DNA of 64,000 nt from Brasilonema sp. CT11 (lineage in GTDB: Bacteria > Cyanobacteriota > Cyanobacteriia > Cyanobacteriales > Nostocaceae): assembly GCF_017982655.1 (NCBI RefSeq), contig NZ_JABXYX010000009.1, positions 1-64,000 of the forward strand. Reading direction: 5' to 3'. The position numbers and the translations under genes are program-made. Below the pieces are notes generated by a model. It did no database searches, was not told the DNA's origin, and saw nothing but the letters and a program-made list of their open reading frames with translations. Shown one piece after another: positions 52,607 through 62,913 of this stretch; position 1 is the first letter of the stretch, and the number at the start of each line of letters is the position of its first letter.

Positions 52607-53293
52607 ATGTTTGAGACTACAAGAGTGAAAGTCCCCCTTTATAGTCCCAATACAGAAAGACCCCAGCTAGCTCGTGAGATTAGACGCTTAGAGCAAGATG
52701 TGTTGCGTATGGGGGCTTTGGTAGAACAATCATTTCGTTTAAGTCACCAAGCCTTGTTAACCCGCAACTTAACAGCAGCTGAGGCTCTTCCTGTTTTAGA
52801 TAAAAAGATTGATCGCTTTTATAGACAAATAGAATTAGACTGTACGGCAATCATGACGCAGCAAGCTCCTACAGCTCAAGATTTGCGTTGTTTAAGTGCC
52901 TTCATGCAACTTGTGCGTGATCTAGAACGCATTGGCGACTATGCTAAGGATTTGGCTAAAATTGCAATCAAAATTTTTCCCTATCCGCCTCATTTTTGTT
53001 TACCAGAAATTGCAGTCATGTCCCAGCATGCACAAGCAATGTTAGCAACGAGTTTAGTGGCGTTGGCAGATTTAGATGAAGTCAACGGGCGCAGTATAAA
53101 GCGACTCGATGATGCTGTAGATAATGCTTATGAACGGCTTTATCACACCTTAGCTCATCAACGATGCGACGAAGGTGTGGTTGAGCCCATTCTGCTCTTG
53201 GTACTGGCAATTCGTTGTTTGGAACGCATGGCAGACCACGCGACCAACATCGGTCAACGTGTGGCATATATTGTGACTGGTCAACGGGGTTGA
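52607..53293 (+). CDS. phoU: Phosphate signalling protein PhoU
   Basis: 228 aa from ATG 52607, 10 nt after the sphS stop. The frame is open 20 codons upstream within sphS, but the internal ATG gives the family-length protein. Two PhoU-type three-helix bundles: REIRRLEQDVLRMGALVEQS, DRFYRQIELDCTAIMTQQAP, LRCLSAFMQLVRDLERIGDYAKD, and CLERMADHATNIGQRV in the second half. Negative regulator connecting the Pst transporter with SphS. Position supports the Pho operon. Confidence 0.9.
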   Translation: MFETTRVKVPLYSPNTERPQLAREIRRLEQDVLRMGALVEQSFRLSHQALLTRNLTAAEALPVLDKKIDRFYRQIELDCTAIMTQQAPTAQDLRCLSAFMQLVRDLERIGDYAKDLAKIAIKIFPYPPHFCLPEIAVMSQHAQAMLATSLVALADLDEVNGRSIKRLDDAVDNAYERLYHTLAHQRCDEGVVEPILLLVLAIRCLERMADHATNIGQRVAYIVTGQRG

Positions 53294-53406
53294 ATCTCAA
53301 GGTGTGAGGTTTTGAGAGGGAGTTTCTACTCTACCTTTGATCCTCGCTAGTTCACTACTTAATTCTGTAAATGTGCTGTACAAAAAGTTAAAAAAGTCAG
53401 CAAAAC

Positions 53407-53438
53407 AAAAATAGGGATGGTGTAAACCATCCCTATTT
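53407..53438. terminator. Bidirectional terminator between phoU and ftsH
   Basis: AAATAGGGATGG (53409-53420) pairs with CCATCCCTATTT (53427-53438) over a 6-nt loop, with AAAA and TTTA at its sides. Fits as a common terminator of the convergent phoU and ftsH units. Confidence 0.75.
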
Positions 53439-53472
53439 ACTACAGTAGGGCATAGCCCTACCAAACTTGAGA

Positions 53473-55359
53473 TTAAATACTAGGCATAAACTGCGGCTTT
53501 TCAGGTACGCTAGTGTACTCAGCGACAATTTGACGGAATTCTTCACCGTCAATAGTTTCTTTCTCAATCAGCAAGTCCACTAAGCGATCCATTACGATGC
53601 GATTTTCCAGTATAAACCGCCTTGCTGTCTGGTAGCATTCTTCGACAATGACGCGGACTTGTGCATCAACACGAGACGCGATCGCTTCTGAATATTCCGA
53701 ACGAGTCATCCAGTCACGACCCAAGAACACTTCTCCCTGCTGGCTTTCCAAAGATATTGGTCCTAAATCAGACATACCAAACCTTGTCACCATTTGCCGT
53801 GCCATACCGCTAACTTGCTGTAAGTCACCTCCAGCACCAGTTGTGACTTCGGCGGAACCAAAAATCACGTCTTCTGCTGCACGACCACCTAAAGCACCAG
53901 TAATTCTGGCTTTGAGTTGACCGCGAGTGATTAACCCTTGCTCCTCATTAGGAGTAAACCAGGTTAACCCTTGTGCTTGTCCCCTTGGAATTAAAGTCAC
54001 TTTTTGGACTGGATCGTGGTCTTTGAGTAATGTACCTGCGATCGCGTGTCCAATTTCGTGGTAAGCAATCAAGCGTTTGCTCTTGCTATCGACCAGAGGT
54101 GTGCCTTCCATACCAGCAACAACCCGATCCACAGCATCATCGATTTCTAAAATCGTGATCGCCTCCTTACGGCGTCTGGCTGTGAGAATAGCAGCTTCAT
54201 TGAGCAAGTTTGCTAAATCTGCACCTGTAAAACCAGGGGTGCGGCGAGCAATAACTTCTAAAGAAACGCTGGGGTCTAGCTTCTTGTTACGAGCGTGGAC
54301 TTTTAAAACTTCCAAACGTCCTTTAACGTCGGGTGCATCGACAGTGACTTGTCTGTCAAATCGTCCAGGACGTAACAATGCTGCATCTAAAACATCAGGA
54401 CGGTTGGTAGCAGCAATGATAATAATACCAGTGTTACCCTCAAAACCATCCATTTCGGTGAGCAGTTGGTTGAGAGTTTGTTCGCGCTCATCGTTTCCAC
54501 CGCCGATACCTGCACCTCTTTGGCGTCCTACGGCGTCGATTTCATCAATAAAGATGATACAGGGGGCGTTATCTTTTGCTTTCTTAAACAGGTCGCGGAC
54601 GCGGGATGCACCTACACCCACGAACATTTCTACAAATTCCGAACCAGAAATGCTGAAGAACGGTACGCCTGCTTCACCAGCGATCGCCTTTGCAAGCAGT
54701 GTTTTACCTGTTCCAGGAGGTCCAACTAACAGAACTCCTTTGGGAATGCGTGCACCTACAGCTGTGAATTTTTCTGGTTGTTTGAGGAAGGTGACAACTT
54801 CTTGCAGTTCTTCTTTGGCTTCTTCAATACCTGCTACATCGTCAAACTTCACTCCCGTTTTTGCTTCCATTTGGAAGCGAGCTTTTGATTTTCCGAAGTT
54901 CATAGCTTGACCGGGACCACCAGGCATGTTGCTAGAACGACGGAACAAAAAGAACAGCCCGGTAATCAATAAAATAGGAAAAATCAGATTACCCAACAGT
55001 CCCCAAATTGCCCCATCATTGCGCATAGGATGGGCGTCAAAACTAACTCCTTTTTCTTTTAGCTTGCTAATCAGTTCCGGAGAGCTAGAAGGCAAATCCA
55101 CCCGTACCCGTTGTACGCGGTTTTCCAGTTCTGGATCGACGGCTTCCACAATCGCCGTCCTTCCGCCTTCATATAAATCAACGTTGCTTACCCGATCAGC
55201 GTCCAAGTATTCTAAGAAGCGACCATAAGTCATGCGGGTGGTGGCTGTATTCTTATTCATATCTGTCGGAGTACCAGAAAAAGCTCCTTGCCAGAAGAAA
55301 AAGCCAATCACCAATGCAGGCAATGTCCAGAGTACTAGGACTCTCCAAGAGAATTTCAT
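53473..55359 (-). CDS. ftsH: ATP-dependent zinc metalloprotease FtsH
   Basis: 628 aa AAA+ membrane protease. Two membrane segments ([33 protein letters not shown]), Walker [14 protein letters not shown], Walker [12 protein letters not shown], second region of homology [18 protein letters not shown], zinc motif HEIGH with the third ligand in GGDLQQVS. In cyanobacteria FtsH removes damaged D1 in photosystem II repair; several paralogues exist and this resembles the thylakoid ones by length. ATG 55359. Confidence 0.95.
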   Translation of the reverse strand: MKFSWRVLVLWTLPALVIGFFFWQGAFSGTPTDMNKNTATTRMTYGRFLEYLDADRVSNVDLYEGGRTAIVEAVDPELENRVQRVRVDLPSSSPELISKLKEKGVSFDAHPMRNDGAIWGLLGNLIFPILLITGLFFLFRRSSNMPGGPGQAMNFGKSKARFQMEAKTGVKFDDVAGIEEAKEELQEVVTFLKQPEKFTAVGARIPKGVLLVGPPGTGKTLLAKAIAGEAGVPFFSISGSEFVEMFVGVGASRVRDLFKKAKDNAPCIIFIDEIDAVGRQRGAGIGGGNDEREQTLNQLLTEMDGFEGNTGIIIIAATNRPDVLDAALLRPGRFDRQVTVDAPDVKGRLEVLKVHARNKKLDPSVSLEVIARRTPGFTGADLANLLNEAAILTARRRKEAITILEIDDAVDRVVAGMEGTPLVDSKSKRLIAYHEIGHAIAGTLLKDHDPVQKVTLIPRGQAQGLTWFTPNEEQGLITRGQLKARITGALGGRAAEDVIFGSAEVTTGAGGDLQQVSGMARQMVTRFGMSDLGPISLESQQGEVFLGRDWMTRSEYSEAIASRVDAQVRVIVEECYQTARRFILENRIVMDRLVDLLIEKETIDGEEFRQIVAEYTSVPEKPQFMPSI

Positions 55360-55899
55360 CTTAATTTTGCCTCTAGATGCATATACAACAAATCAACAGT
55401 CTACAGATAGAGTTTTTCAAATCGATGTCTATAACTGCATTTTTTATCCAATGTTATGACACACGATAAGCTTTTCGTTAGCGTCTGAGCTAACAAGCCA
55501 AAACATTATTAAGAATCTTCATTAAATTTAACTTAATTTTGCTTCATTTTACTATGGGTATCTCATGTAAATATGCAAACCTGCGGCTAACGCTGCTTGG
55601 CTGTTAAGTTGATGTCAATAGCTCAAAATCATGCCATTTGGCGTTTGATAAGAAATGTATTGGAGATTTTATATAAATAAATACGGTTTCTCATGCTGTA
55701 GCTAGACGGAGGAAAATAGCTAAGAACCATATAGAACTCAGAAGGAAGAGGTATTTCAAGCTCAGTTCACAAATAGCTCAGTTGAATAATGTATAATGAC
55801 ACGCACAGGACAACATCCCCCAGGAGTACAATTACGGCACCCACAAATATCTGTGGTGACGTATTGTGCCCACATTATCCTTTCTTTTATCAGCGCAGC
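55360..55899. other. Intergenic region upstream of ftsH
   Basis: 540 bp containing promoter of ftsH on one side and the end of the PPC-like gene on the other. Only a short hairpin (CACCCACA...TGTGGTG) near 55838-55860 is visible. No gene. Confidence 0.5.
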
Positions 55900-56397
55900 C
55901 TACTTAATTTCTGTAATCCGTAGGGTATAAGGAAAGTACCTATCTTTTTTAAACGAACCAATCCATACATAGTATGTTCCTGGTAGCCATTCTCCAATCA
56001 TGCCAGGATTCTTGCCATCAAAATCGTCATTGCACCAGCTACCTCCAGGACCTTTAATAATTAAGGTGGTATCCTCAGGGCTTCTCACTTCTATTTTTAA
56101 GTAGTCAAATTTACTTGTTAGCTCAATAGTATGGTCTGGGTCTTCATCAAAATATCCAGTGCAAGTTCCTGTGGGAGTTTCTCTTCTACCAGCAATTTCC
56201 CTCCCCGGTATAGAACCGCCACTCACACCACGAACAATCAACGGATCTGGAGAAAACTTTTGACCGATAACGACATCCTCAAAAAAGGGTGAGGACGTTT
56301 CCTGTGCACGAGATATTGTATTGATTGCTGACGCGATCGCCAGCACCGCTACCATCAAAGATAATCTTATTCCCCGAGATATCTCTTTTGTCAGCAT
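55900..56397 (-). CDS. Secreted PPC-like protein of unknown function
   Basis: 165 aa with a signal peptide about 1-31 (LSLMVAVLAIASAINTISRAQ). The mature part has a beta-rich domain reminiscent of the bacterial pre-peptidase C-terminal fold: KFDYLKIEVRSPEDTTLIIKGPGG, SWCNDDFDGKNPGM, WLPGTYYVWIGSFKKD. Two Cys may pair (TGTCTGYF and SWCNDD). The 'xxGTYYVWIGS' mark is the strongest clue for a carbohydrate- or peptidase-linked beta sandwich. Conserved-looking cyanobacterial protein. No operon partner. Confidence 0.68.
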   Translation of the reverse strand: MLTKEISRGIRLSLMVAVLAIASAINTISRAQETSSPFFEDVVIGQKFSPDPLIVRGVSGGSIPGREIAGRRETPTGTCTGYFDEDPDHTIELTSKFDYLKIEVRSPEDTTLIIKGPGGSWCNDDFDGKNPGMIGEWLPGTYYVWIGSFKKDRYFPYTLRITEIK

Positions 56398-56891
56398 TCC
56401 AAAAACATACTTTTTTAAGTCTTTTTAGAGACATGAATACTACACTCGAAGTTCCCAAGGCAAGGATTTTTGACTTATTTTTTTACTTTTTAAATATCAA
56501 ATAATTCATTAATTGTCAATTCGCTCACTAAAGTAAAATGAGATTCACAAGCACCAGGTGCAGATGAATGCACTCCCTACTATTACTACAGCAGTTTTCA
56601 GTTGGTCATACCAATTGGAGTTGGGTAAAACTCATGTAAAAATCCAGTAACTTATGTCTAGAAGACACGCTTGTTTAAACGGAAAAATAGCCCATAAAAT
56701 TGACCTAATACTGGGTTTTATACGTAGAAATTGAGGGGAGCATCCCAAATGTGTAAGTTTATTTTATTTTGTAGTGCGAGCCGGATAGCCCGTTTTGAAT
56801 TGAAGTAGGGAGCAAGATGCTCCCACTACCATTTTTTTGTGCAAAATTGGTATGCTCCCAAATTGAGCACGTTCCCAAAGCATAATTGCTG
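56398..56891. other. Intergenic region between gltX end and the PPC-like gene
   Basis: Contains the hairpin GTAGGGAGCAAGATGCTCCCACTAC at 56805-56829 followed on the plus strand by ATTTTTTT; near-identical copy at 2090-2114. No gene seen. Confidence 0.6.
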
Positions 56892-58334
56892 CTAACTCAC
56901 TTGTTTGACCGCCTCAATTAAACGCAGCTTGTCTAAACCAATTTGATTCAAAAGTAACCAGGATTGAATCAAGTCAGGACCATGCAAATCTCCTGTTAAG
57001 CCAGCGCGAAGTGCTTTCATCACCACGCCTTTTTTGACGTTTTGTTGTTTAACGACTTGCTTAATAATTTCTTGAGCGCTGGCTTGTGTGAGTTGATGAT
57101 TTTCCAAAGCAGCGATGACACTGTTGAGGGTAGCTACAGAACCTTCTTGTTTTAATTGAGCAGTTGCTTCATCACTAAATTCAACTGTTTCTATAAAAAA
57201 CAGTTTGCTCATAGCCACTGCATCAACAAGGCGAGTCAAACTCGGACCAATTAAAGCGACAAGCTCCTCTAACCAAGGGCGATCGCGTCCTTGTGTCAAT
57301 GGATATCCAGCTTCTTCCCAGTATGGAATGAGCAAATCTGTCAGCTTATCCACTGACATATTGTGAAGATACTGACTGTTTATCCAATCCAGCTTCGCCC
57401 AGTCGAATTTTGCCCCGGCTTTATTAACACGCTCAAAACTAAATAGCTTGGCTGCTTCTTCCAAGGTGAAAATTTCCTGAGTCGAGTCTGGAGCTGACCA
57501 ACCCAGTAATGTCATATAATTCACCATAGCTTCAGCAATAAAGCCCATTTGCTTAAAGTCAAAAATGGATGTGACTCCATCCCGCTTGGAAAGCTTGCGT
57601 CCTTCTTGATTCAAAATCAAGGGTGTATGGGCAAACTCTGGCACTTTTGCGCCAAAAGCTTCATACAGCAGAATTTGCTTAGCGGTGTTGGCGATATGGT
57701 CTTCTCCGCGAATCACATGGGTAATTTGCATATCTATGTCATCCACGACAACCGCAAAATTGTAAAGTGGGACACCAATACCATCTGCTGCGGCGCGAGC
57801 AATAACCATATCACCGCCTAAATCGCTACCTCGCCAAACCATCTTTTCCCGTACCAAATCATTCCAGACAATTTCCCGGTCGTCATCAATTTTGAAACGA
57901 ATGACAAAGTTACGTCCTTCGGCTTTGTATGCAGCTTCTTGTTCTGGCGTAAGATTGCGGTGACGGTTATCGTAGCGCGGAGCTTCATTTCTAGCTTTTT
58001 GAGCCTCACGCAGCGCTTCTAATTCTTCTGGCGTGGTGTAGCAGCGATATGCAAGTTTTTTATCAAAAAGGGTTTGAACCGCACTTTTGTACATTTCCAG
58101 ACGCTTAGTTTGGAAAAATGGTCCTTCATCCCAGTTCAGTCCCAGCCAACGCAGTCCTTGGAAAATATTTTCGGTGTATTCGGGACGCGATCGCTCTAAG
58201 TCTGTGTCTTCAATGCGCAGAATAAACTGACCACCGTGGTGGCGGGCAAACAACCAGTTAAATACAGCTGTCCTTGCTGTTCCTATGTGTAGATTCCCAG
58301 TTGGACTGGGGGCTATACGGACTCTAACAGTCAC
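56892..58334 (-). CDS. gltX: Glutamyl-tRNA synthetase
   Basis: 480 aa class I aaRS. HIGH-type motif in [18 protein letters not shown] and KMSKS-type motif [11 protein letters not shown]; glutamate-binding region [14 protein letters not shown]. The C-terminal anticodon-binding domain ends in [18 protein letters not shown]. In cyanobacteria it is non-discriminating and charges tRNA-Glu and tRNA-Gln. It also feeds tetrapyrrole synthesis through Glu-tRNA. ATG 58334. The tRNA-Asp gene is 130 nt upstream on the same strand. Confidence 0.95.
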   Translation of the reverse strand: MTVRVRIAPSPTGNLHIGTARTAVFNWLFARHHGGQFILRIEDTDLERSRPEYTENIFQGLRWLGLNWDEGPFFQTKRLEMYKSAVQTLFDKKLAYRCYTTPEELEALREAQKARNEAPRYDNRHRNLTPEQEAAYKAEGRNFVIRFKIDDDREIVWNDLVREKMVWRGSDLGGDMVIARAAADGIGVPLYNFAVVVDDIDMQITHVIRGEDHIANTAKQILLYEAFGAKVPEFAHTPLILNQEGRKLSKRDGVTSIFDFKQMGFIAEAMVNYMTLLGWSAPDSTQEIFTLEEAAKLFSFERVNKAGAKFDWAKLDWINSQYLHNMSVDKLTDLLIPYWEEAGYPLTQGRDRPWLEELVALIGPSLTRLVDAVAMSKLFFIETVEFSDEATAQLKQEGSVATLNSVIAALENHQLTQASAQEIIKQVVKQQNVKKGVVMKALRAGLTGDLHGPDLIQSWLLLNQIGLDKLRLIEAVKQVS

Positions 58335-58404
58335 GGGCGTTCTCTCTCTTATCTATATTTGTAAACCACGACTCATTTAGCTTAATATTAAGCTTTCAGC
58401 AATA

Positions 58405-58453
58405 AGTGCTGAGTTCTGAATCACTTGTAACTCACGACTCAGAACTCAGCACT
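58405..58453. terminator. 15-bp perfect inverted repeat between tRNA-Asp and gltX
   Basis: AGTGCTGAGTTCTGA (58405-58419) and TCAGAACTCAGCACT (58439-58453) with a 19-nt loop. It lies 14 nt after the tRNA 3' end on the minus strand and 70 nt before gltX. It could end tRNA transcription or structure the gltX leader. The words occur as dispersed repeats too. Confidence 0.6.
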
Positions 58454-58466
58454 CATAATTTTTTAA

Positions 58467-58540
58467 CGGGACTGACGGGGCTCGAACCCGCAACTTCCGC
58501 CGTGACAGGGCGGTGCTCTAACCAATTGAACTACAGTCCC
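58467..58540 (-). tRNA. tRNA-Asp (GTC)
   Basis: 74 nt cloverleaf read on the minus strand: acceptor GGGACTG/CAGTCCC, D-arm with GTTCAATTGGTTAGAGC, anticodon stem CCGCC/GGCGG around loop CTGTCAC (anticodon GTC), T-arm GCGGGTTCGAGCCCCGT. No encoded CCA. Discriminator base G, as for tRNA-Asp. Confidence 0.97.
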
Positions 58541-58707
58541 TTAATTGGTCACTTTATTTATTATGACTATTGGGCTGAACATTGTCAAGCTTTTTTTTAA
58601 ATTCGTTATTAGTTATTGAGTGATGATTGACAGGGAACAGGGAACAGGCAAGGCTTGACATACACTGTAGCTAGTTGAGCAAAAATCTGCGGAGGAATCT
58701 TATATTA

Positions 58708-59895
58708 TCAACGATTGAAATTGGGAACAAAACGCCGAAACAACCTGACAAGCGGTGGTTCCATCTTAAGTTTAAAGGCGAGTATCTGGGTTCGCTCAAG
58801 ACGATTAAAGTTATTATCGCTCACAAGGATTAATGAAAGCTGACCATCAGGTAGTTTTGAGCCGAGAGTTAAGCCTTCAATATTATCTAGCGCTAGATCT
58901 AATTTTCTCAAATCCAAAAGTAGCTCTTTCTTGGTGGGTTTAATTTGGTTAATATCAACAGCTAAAAGACTGTCGATATTATGAATGTCATCAGCACCTT
59001 CTAGAGAAATCTGATACAGGGCAATAGAAAACCCAAACCCCGAAAAAGTCCGCTCTAAACTTAGGAAATGACCTTGATTATCCAGAGCTATTAAATCGCT
59101 TAAACCGCTGGCAAATTTAGGAGAAAAATTAAAAATTGGCGTGATGGCTTCAGTTTGGTAAAGAAATTCTTTCTCTGGTTGCTGAGTGAGCAAATTGTAT
59201 TGCAAAATGCGGCAAGGGCTACTGATTTTTGGTTTTGCTTCTGGACCATCTTGAATAAGAGCATTTTCTGTGGCTGTAAACAAAGATTTGTTGTTGGGTG
59301 TGATAGTCAGAGATTCAAACGCTAAGTTCTTGCGGATACCTTGTTGACGACTTTTATCTGGCAAAAACTTGTTGGGTATTGGTAGTGTATTCAAGACTTT
59401 TCCAGAAGATAGTGAAAATTCTTTAAGAAAAGGCGTTATCTGTTTAAAATTATCACCTTCAGAAGAAATATAAACAGTTTCGTGGTTAGTTAAGGTGATT
59501 CCTTCTGAATCGATAGTACCAGTCGGAAAAGTTTGACTACTTTCATTTAAGAGTGTCGTGACACCAACAGGGACAACTTTATCATTTGTTAGTTTTTCAT
59601 TGCTTAGGTCAATTTTTAATGTGTAGAAGCGAGCCGCAGCTTTTTCGCTGCGATCATCAGATATCGTGTAATAAAGTTGTTTTTTGGCATCATAGGTTAT
59701 TCCAGAAAGCCCTCCCATGGGAGTTTTTTTGAAAGTGTAACCAGTGGGAAAAGTCGCAGAACCAATAAAATCTATTCCAGTTATGGGATAATTTGGGACA
59801 GGGATGTTAATGATAAAGATGCTGAGAAGAATTAGAATAGGAAGAAAAAAGAAAAGAATTCGTGGAAATTTAAATATTTTTTTTCTGCTCTGCAT
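58708..59895 (-). CDS. Phytase-like esterase-family protein, membrane-anchored
   Basis: 395 aa. N-terminal membrane anchor or uncleaved signal (ILFFFLPILILLSIFIINI). The body is a beta-propeller-like phytase-like domain with MGGLSGITYDAKKQLYYTISDDRS, DSEGITLTNHETVYISSEGDN and LALDNIEGLTLGSKLPDG, the repeated D-x-E-G-(I/L)-T pattern typical of the family. Catalytic role in phosphoester release is inferred from family name only. It may be exported. The gene stands alone on the minus strand, about 370 nt from the PIN toxin gene upstream and about 170 nt before tRNA-Asp downstream. Confidence 0.82.
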   Translation of the reverse strand: MQSRKKIFKFPRILFFFLPILILLSIFIINIPVPNYPITGIDFIGSATFPTGYTFKKTPMGGLSGITYDAKKQLYYTISDDRSEKAAARFYTLKIDLSNEKLTNDKVVPVGVTTLLNESSQTFPTGTIDSEGITLTNHETVYISSEGDNFKQITPFLKEFSLSSGKVLNTLPIPNKFLPDKSRQQGIRKNLAFESLTITPNNKSLFTATENALIQDGPEAKPKISSPCRILQYNLLTQQPEKEFLYQTEAITPIFNFSPKFASGLSDLIALDNQGHFLSLERTFSGFGFSIALYQISLEGADDIHNIDSLLAVDINQIKPTKKELLLDLRKLDLALDNIEGLTLGSKLPDGQLSLILVSDNNFNRLERTQILAFKLKMEPPLVRLFRRFVPNFNR

Positions 59896-60161
59896 TTTGA
59901 GTCATTGCTAAGCTGGGAAAATCACAAATACTATATAATATCATGTTTTGATAATTTTTAATGTATAAATGAACATGTATTATGAAGGTATTCTAAATAC
60001 CGACTTGACATAATGAAGTGTGATAAATGAATTAGTACTAATAAATAGCAATGTTGACCGACTATAGCATTCCTAAATCATAAGCCCTACGGGCACGCGG
60101 CGCATACGTGAGATAACTTTTGACAATGCATGCGGAGATCTAGATGGATAGGCGAGAGAAT
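59896..60161. other. AT-rich gap with a short dispersed repeat
   Basis: CCCTACGGGCACGCGGCGCATACG near 60085-60108 is the short dispersed repeat family seen at 6142 and 62824. No gene. Confidence 0.6.
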
Positions 60162-60548
60162 CTACCACCATCGTTCCACCGGATACTGATCAAACACTGC
60201 ATCAATGCTTAACAATGGCATTTTTTTAATCATTGCCTGAGCCATTAACAAGCGATCAAATGGATCTCGATGATGGTTGGGTAGGTTTTCTAAAGCGTAG
60301 ATGTGTCTAGTAGTAATCGGTAGAAGTTGCAAATCATTTGCCTGTTGCTGACTCTCAATCAACTCCGAAAGTGGCAAATCAAAATGCAACTTCCCAAGCT
60401 GAAGCTTGATTTGCATTTCCCATACACTGACAATGCTCAGTAATATTTCATTACTTCTATCAAAAAATAAACTTGTAACCCGTTCAGACAGCTTTTCTGG
60501 ATTAAGAATTACCCAAATTAATGTATGAGTGTCCAGTAATAATCTCAC
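60162..60548 (-). CDS. VapC-type PIN-domain toxin
   Basis: 128 aa. PIN domain: LLLDTHTLIWV (first Asp), SVWEMQIKLQLGKL (Glu), HHRDPFDRLLMAQAMI (Asp) and LLSIDAVFDQY (Asp), the acidic residues of the RNase site. GTG start at 60548 overlaps the antitoxin TAG by 1 nt. The 'MRLLLDTHTLIW' family is the PIN nuclease of DUF2281-linked modules. Cuts RNA when free of antitoxin; the target is not known. Confidence 0.9.
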   Translation of the reverse strand: MRLLLDTHTLIWVILNPEKLSERVTSLFFDRSNEILLSIVSVWEMQIKLQLGKLHFDLPLSELIESQQQANDLQLLPITTRHIYALENLPNHHRDPFDRLLMAQAMIKKMPLLSIDAVFDQYPVERWW

Positions 60549-60787
60549 TATTCTCCCATCCAGAATTCATCGGGAAGCGAAGCGTTAAAATCCTCGCTGA
60601 TCCAACCCATACCTTTATGTAATCCCAATACACGTGGCTGCTTTAGCATTGATTGATCAGGTTGAGATGAAACATATTTTTGATTTAAAAATTCGACAAA
60701 ATCGATAACCTGTTGAATTTGTTCAGGCGGAAGGGTTTGAAGTTGAGCCAGAAATGTTTCAGGCAGAGTTATCTGTTGAGTAGTCAT
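60548..60787 (-). CDS. DUF2281-type antitoxin of the PIN module
   Basis: 79 aa from ATG 60787 (MTTQQITLPETFLAQL); 14 further codons are open upstream. N-terminal part (LPPEQIQQVIDFVEFL) is the DUF2281 helix pair. The C-terminal tail (GLHKGMGWISEDFNASLPDEFW) is the toxin-binding end. It is the first gene of the operon, overlapping the toxin start by one base. It probably autoregulates the pair, although no operator palindrome is obvious upstream. Confidence 0.85.
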   Translation of the reverse strand: MTTQQITLPETFLAQLQTLPPEQIQQVIDFVEFLNQKYVSSQPDQSMLKQPRVLGLHKGMGWISEDFNASLPDEFWMGE

Positions 60788-60956
60788 GAACAACTCCGGA
60801 GGCTTTGCTGTGTACTCATCATAATCCAATACGTTCAGTTAGAGCTAAAACAGTAGAAATGGGTTGAGAGGGTTGGGTGAAACCATAACAAAACTGGACA
60901 TTTACAATTAACTGTCCTTTACCATGTGGTTTGTCTTTTGTGCAAATCAAACGCAC

Positions 60957-62510
60957 TCACGACAAACCGCTATTTTTTTTAAAAAAGTTTACCAGCCAAT
61001 CTTTCACGTTGCGGGTTGCGTGGCAGTCGTCTTCGTTGTAGCGTTGGATAATTTCAAGTAAAGAGCGATCGCCTGTTTCTAACCACTCGTCATACCAGTA
61101 AATACACTTCATACCGCTGGCTTCTGGATCACGCCACTCAAACCCTAACCATCGAGCGATCGCTTTTAAAGCATAACTTTCTATAGGCAATGCCACATTT
61201 TGCGTTAAGATTTTGTAGACATCCACAAACCGATTCAGTACGGGCGATACATAACTCTGTGGAGTCTGGTAAAGCTTTGCGAGTCGTTTGACTGTATCCA
61301 GTTCGTAAACACAAAAATGATAAATTGGTGCATCTGGATATTGCCAAACCAAATTCATAAATTGCTGCCAAACAAATTCTTCTTCTTCTGGGCTTTCTGC
61401 TAAAAAGGAATAAAATTGTTCTGTTTTGGCTTGCCTATCAACAACCAAAACTCCTAACAAAAAATCTAAATTCAAATCTGGTTCCGCTTCAATATCAAAA
61501 AACATTTCTACAGGCGCTGTAGATAAAATGCCACTCCTGGGGGAAAGCAACTGTGTAGTTTCTCTATCAACTTCTATAGTTCTGTCGAGACAAACAGAAG
61601 TGTCAACCGTACGAGAATTTAAGACATATTGTTGCTTGGGTGGCAAATTCGGTATGATGAACGCACGGTTTTCCAGAATAGATTTTGCTTGTAGTATCAG
61701 CTTAGGTGCGACTGCGCTGTCGAAACCTGGCAAGTTTTCTAATTGAGCCGGGTAAGTTTTTGCCAAAGATTCTACTGTTGTGATCTCCAAGGCTTGCAGT
61801 TGTATGTAGCGAACAGGTGTCACTCCTGGCAACAAAGAAAGGTGTTTCTGAGATTGGGCAACACTATAACAATAATCGTACCAAGGACAAAGATTGCACC
61901 GTTGACGAGAGATAAAGACTTCAGGCGCTTCCTCTGTTTCTAAAGTTTGAATATACTCTTCCAGAAAACGATGCATTTGTGGCATCCATTTGAGTAGATC
62001 CACAGAATAACCCGCCTCTTTACCACGCAGCATCAGCCAAGCTATTTCTAACTCACTTTGTTGCACCATTGCCAACACATACGCATGAAATGCTGCTACA
62101 ACTTGATACTCCTGTTTAGGACGCTTACCCAGTTCAATATTAACTGGAACGTACATCCAATCTCCAAAGCGGGACTCTCCTCTATGTTTGACAAGAATAT
62201 CTGGACGGCTTAGTAGTGTATGTGTTTGAGAATAACCATGCACCAGCACCCCTTGATAAATGGACTCAGCCCCTTGTTCCATTAACTCTAAGGTTGCTGT
62301 CACTCCTGTTTTCCAGTCTCCGTGTCGATAGACTGGTCGCTGATACGTAAACTGTGTCAAAATACTCCTGTGATGAGCAATCCTGTCCTGGTAAAGTTTC
62401 AACAGTAACTCATTCTCAGGTTCTCGCCGACTTTTTTCCCCGTGAATGTCTAAAAAAGGTCGGCGCTTACAACGTTGGTATTGCAGCAGCAGTTCAGCAT
62501 TGATTAACAT
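60957..62510 (-). CDS. TM0106-family RecB-like nuclease (putative)
   Basis: 517 aa. N-terminal RecB/Cas4-like nuclease part: YQRCKRRPFLDIHG, ILTQFTYQRPVYRHGDWK, LLSRPDILVKH and VPVNIELGKRPKQEYQVVAA (PD-ExK-like). Iron-sulfur-type Cys cluster: YQRC at the start and CNLCPWYDYC (about 196-210). C-terminal RNase H-like domain about 325-510 (EMFFDIEAEPDLN, FLLGVLVVD, YNEDDCHATRNVKDWL). The combination is the TM0106/YprB-like family, role in nucleic acid processing unknown. ATG 62510. Confidence 0.85.
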   Translation of the reverse strand: MLINAELLLQYQRCKRRPFLDIHGEKSRREPENELLLKLYQDRIAHHRSILTQFTYQRPVYRHGDWKTGVTATLELMEQGAESIYQGVLVHGYSQTHTLLSRPDILVKHRGESRFGDWMYVPVNIELGKRPKQEYQVVAAFHAYVLAMVQQSELEIAWLMLRGKEAGYSVDLLKWMPQMHRFLEEYIQTLETEEAPEVFISRQRCNLCPWYDYCYSVAQSQKHLSLLPGVTPVRYIQLQALEITTVESLAKTYPAQLENLPGFDSAVAPKLILQAKSILENRAFIIPNLPPKQQYVLNSRTVDTSVCLDRTIEVDRETTQLLSPRSGILSTAPVEMFFDIEAEPDLNLDFLLGVLVVDRQAKTEQFYSFLAESPEEEEFVWQQFMNLVWQYPDAPIYHFCVYELDTVKRLAKLYQTPQSYVSPVLNRFVDVYKILTQNVALPIESYALKAIARWLGFEWRDPEASGMKCIYWYDEWLETGDRSLLEIIQRYNEDDCHATRNVKDWLVNFFKKNSGLS

Positions 62511-62913
62511 TCTTTTAAGGTAACAAGAATTATTACTTTCTGGTAGTGAGCCGATAACTAAAGTTGAAGATTATTCTCAACAGACAGAAAAATCAGGGAC
62601 TACCTGAAAATTTCTGAGTTTGGCACAATCACCAAATCAGGCTATTACCCCAGATCTGGTGGTATCTGGCAAAGCCTTCTAGTGGTTTGCCAACTCGAAA
62701 ATGCGCTTGTAAAAGCTGGGGAAAGGAGAAAGGTTTTTTTATTCTTTTACCCCTTACCCCGCAGGCATCTGCTTGGCGAACTACTAGGGCACGCTTTACC
62801 CTTACAGACACGCACTTGACAAAGTATGCCCTACGGACACGCAATTGACAAAAATAATTTGAAATTTTTGTATAAAAATAATTAATATACCATGACTCAA
62901 TAATTAATCACTG
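62511..62913. other. Intergenic region before the class V aminotransferase gene
   Basis: Contains palindromic pieces 62755-62845 (TATGCCCTACGGACACGC and relatives of the 6142 repeat) on a mostly AT-rich background. No other gene is supported. The promoter of the gene at 62914 lies at the right end. Confidence 0.55.

Noticed and set aside
54077-54910. 277-codon ORF antisense to ftsH
   Set aside because: Lies wholly within ftsH on the other strand. The ftsH frame is strongly conserved, the antisense product has no motif.
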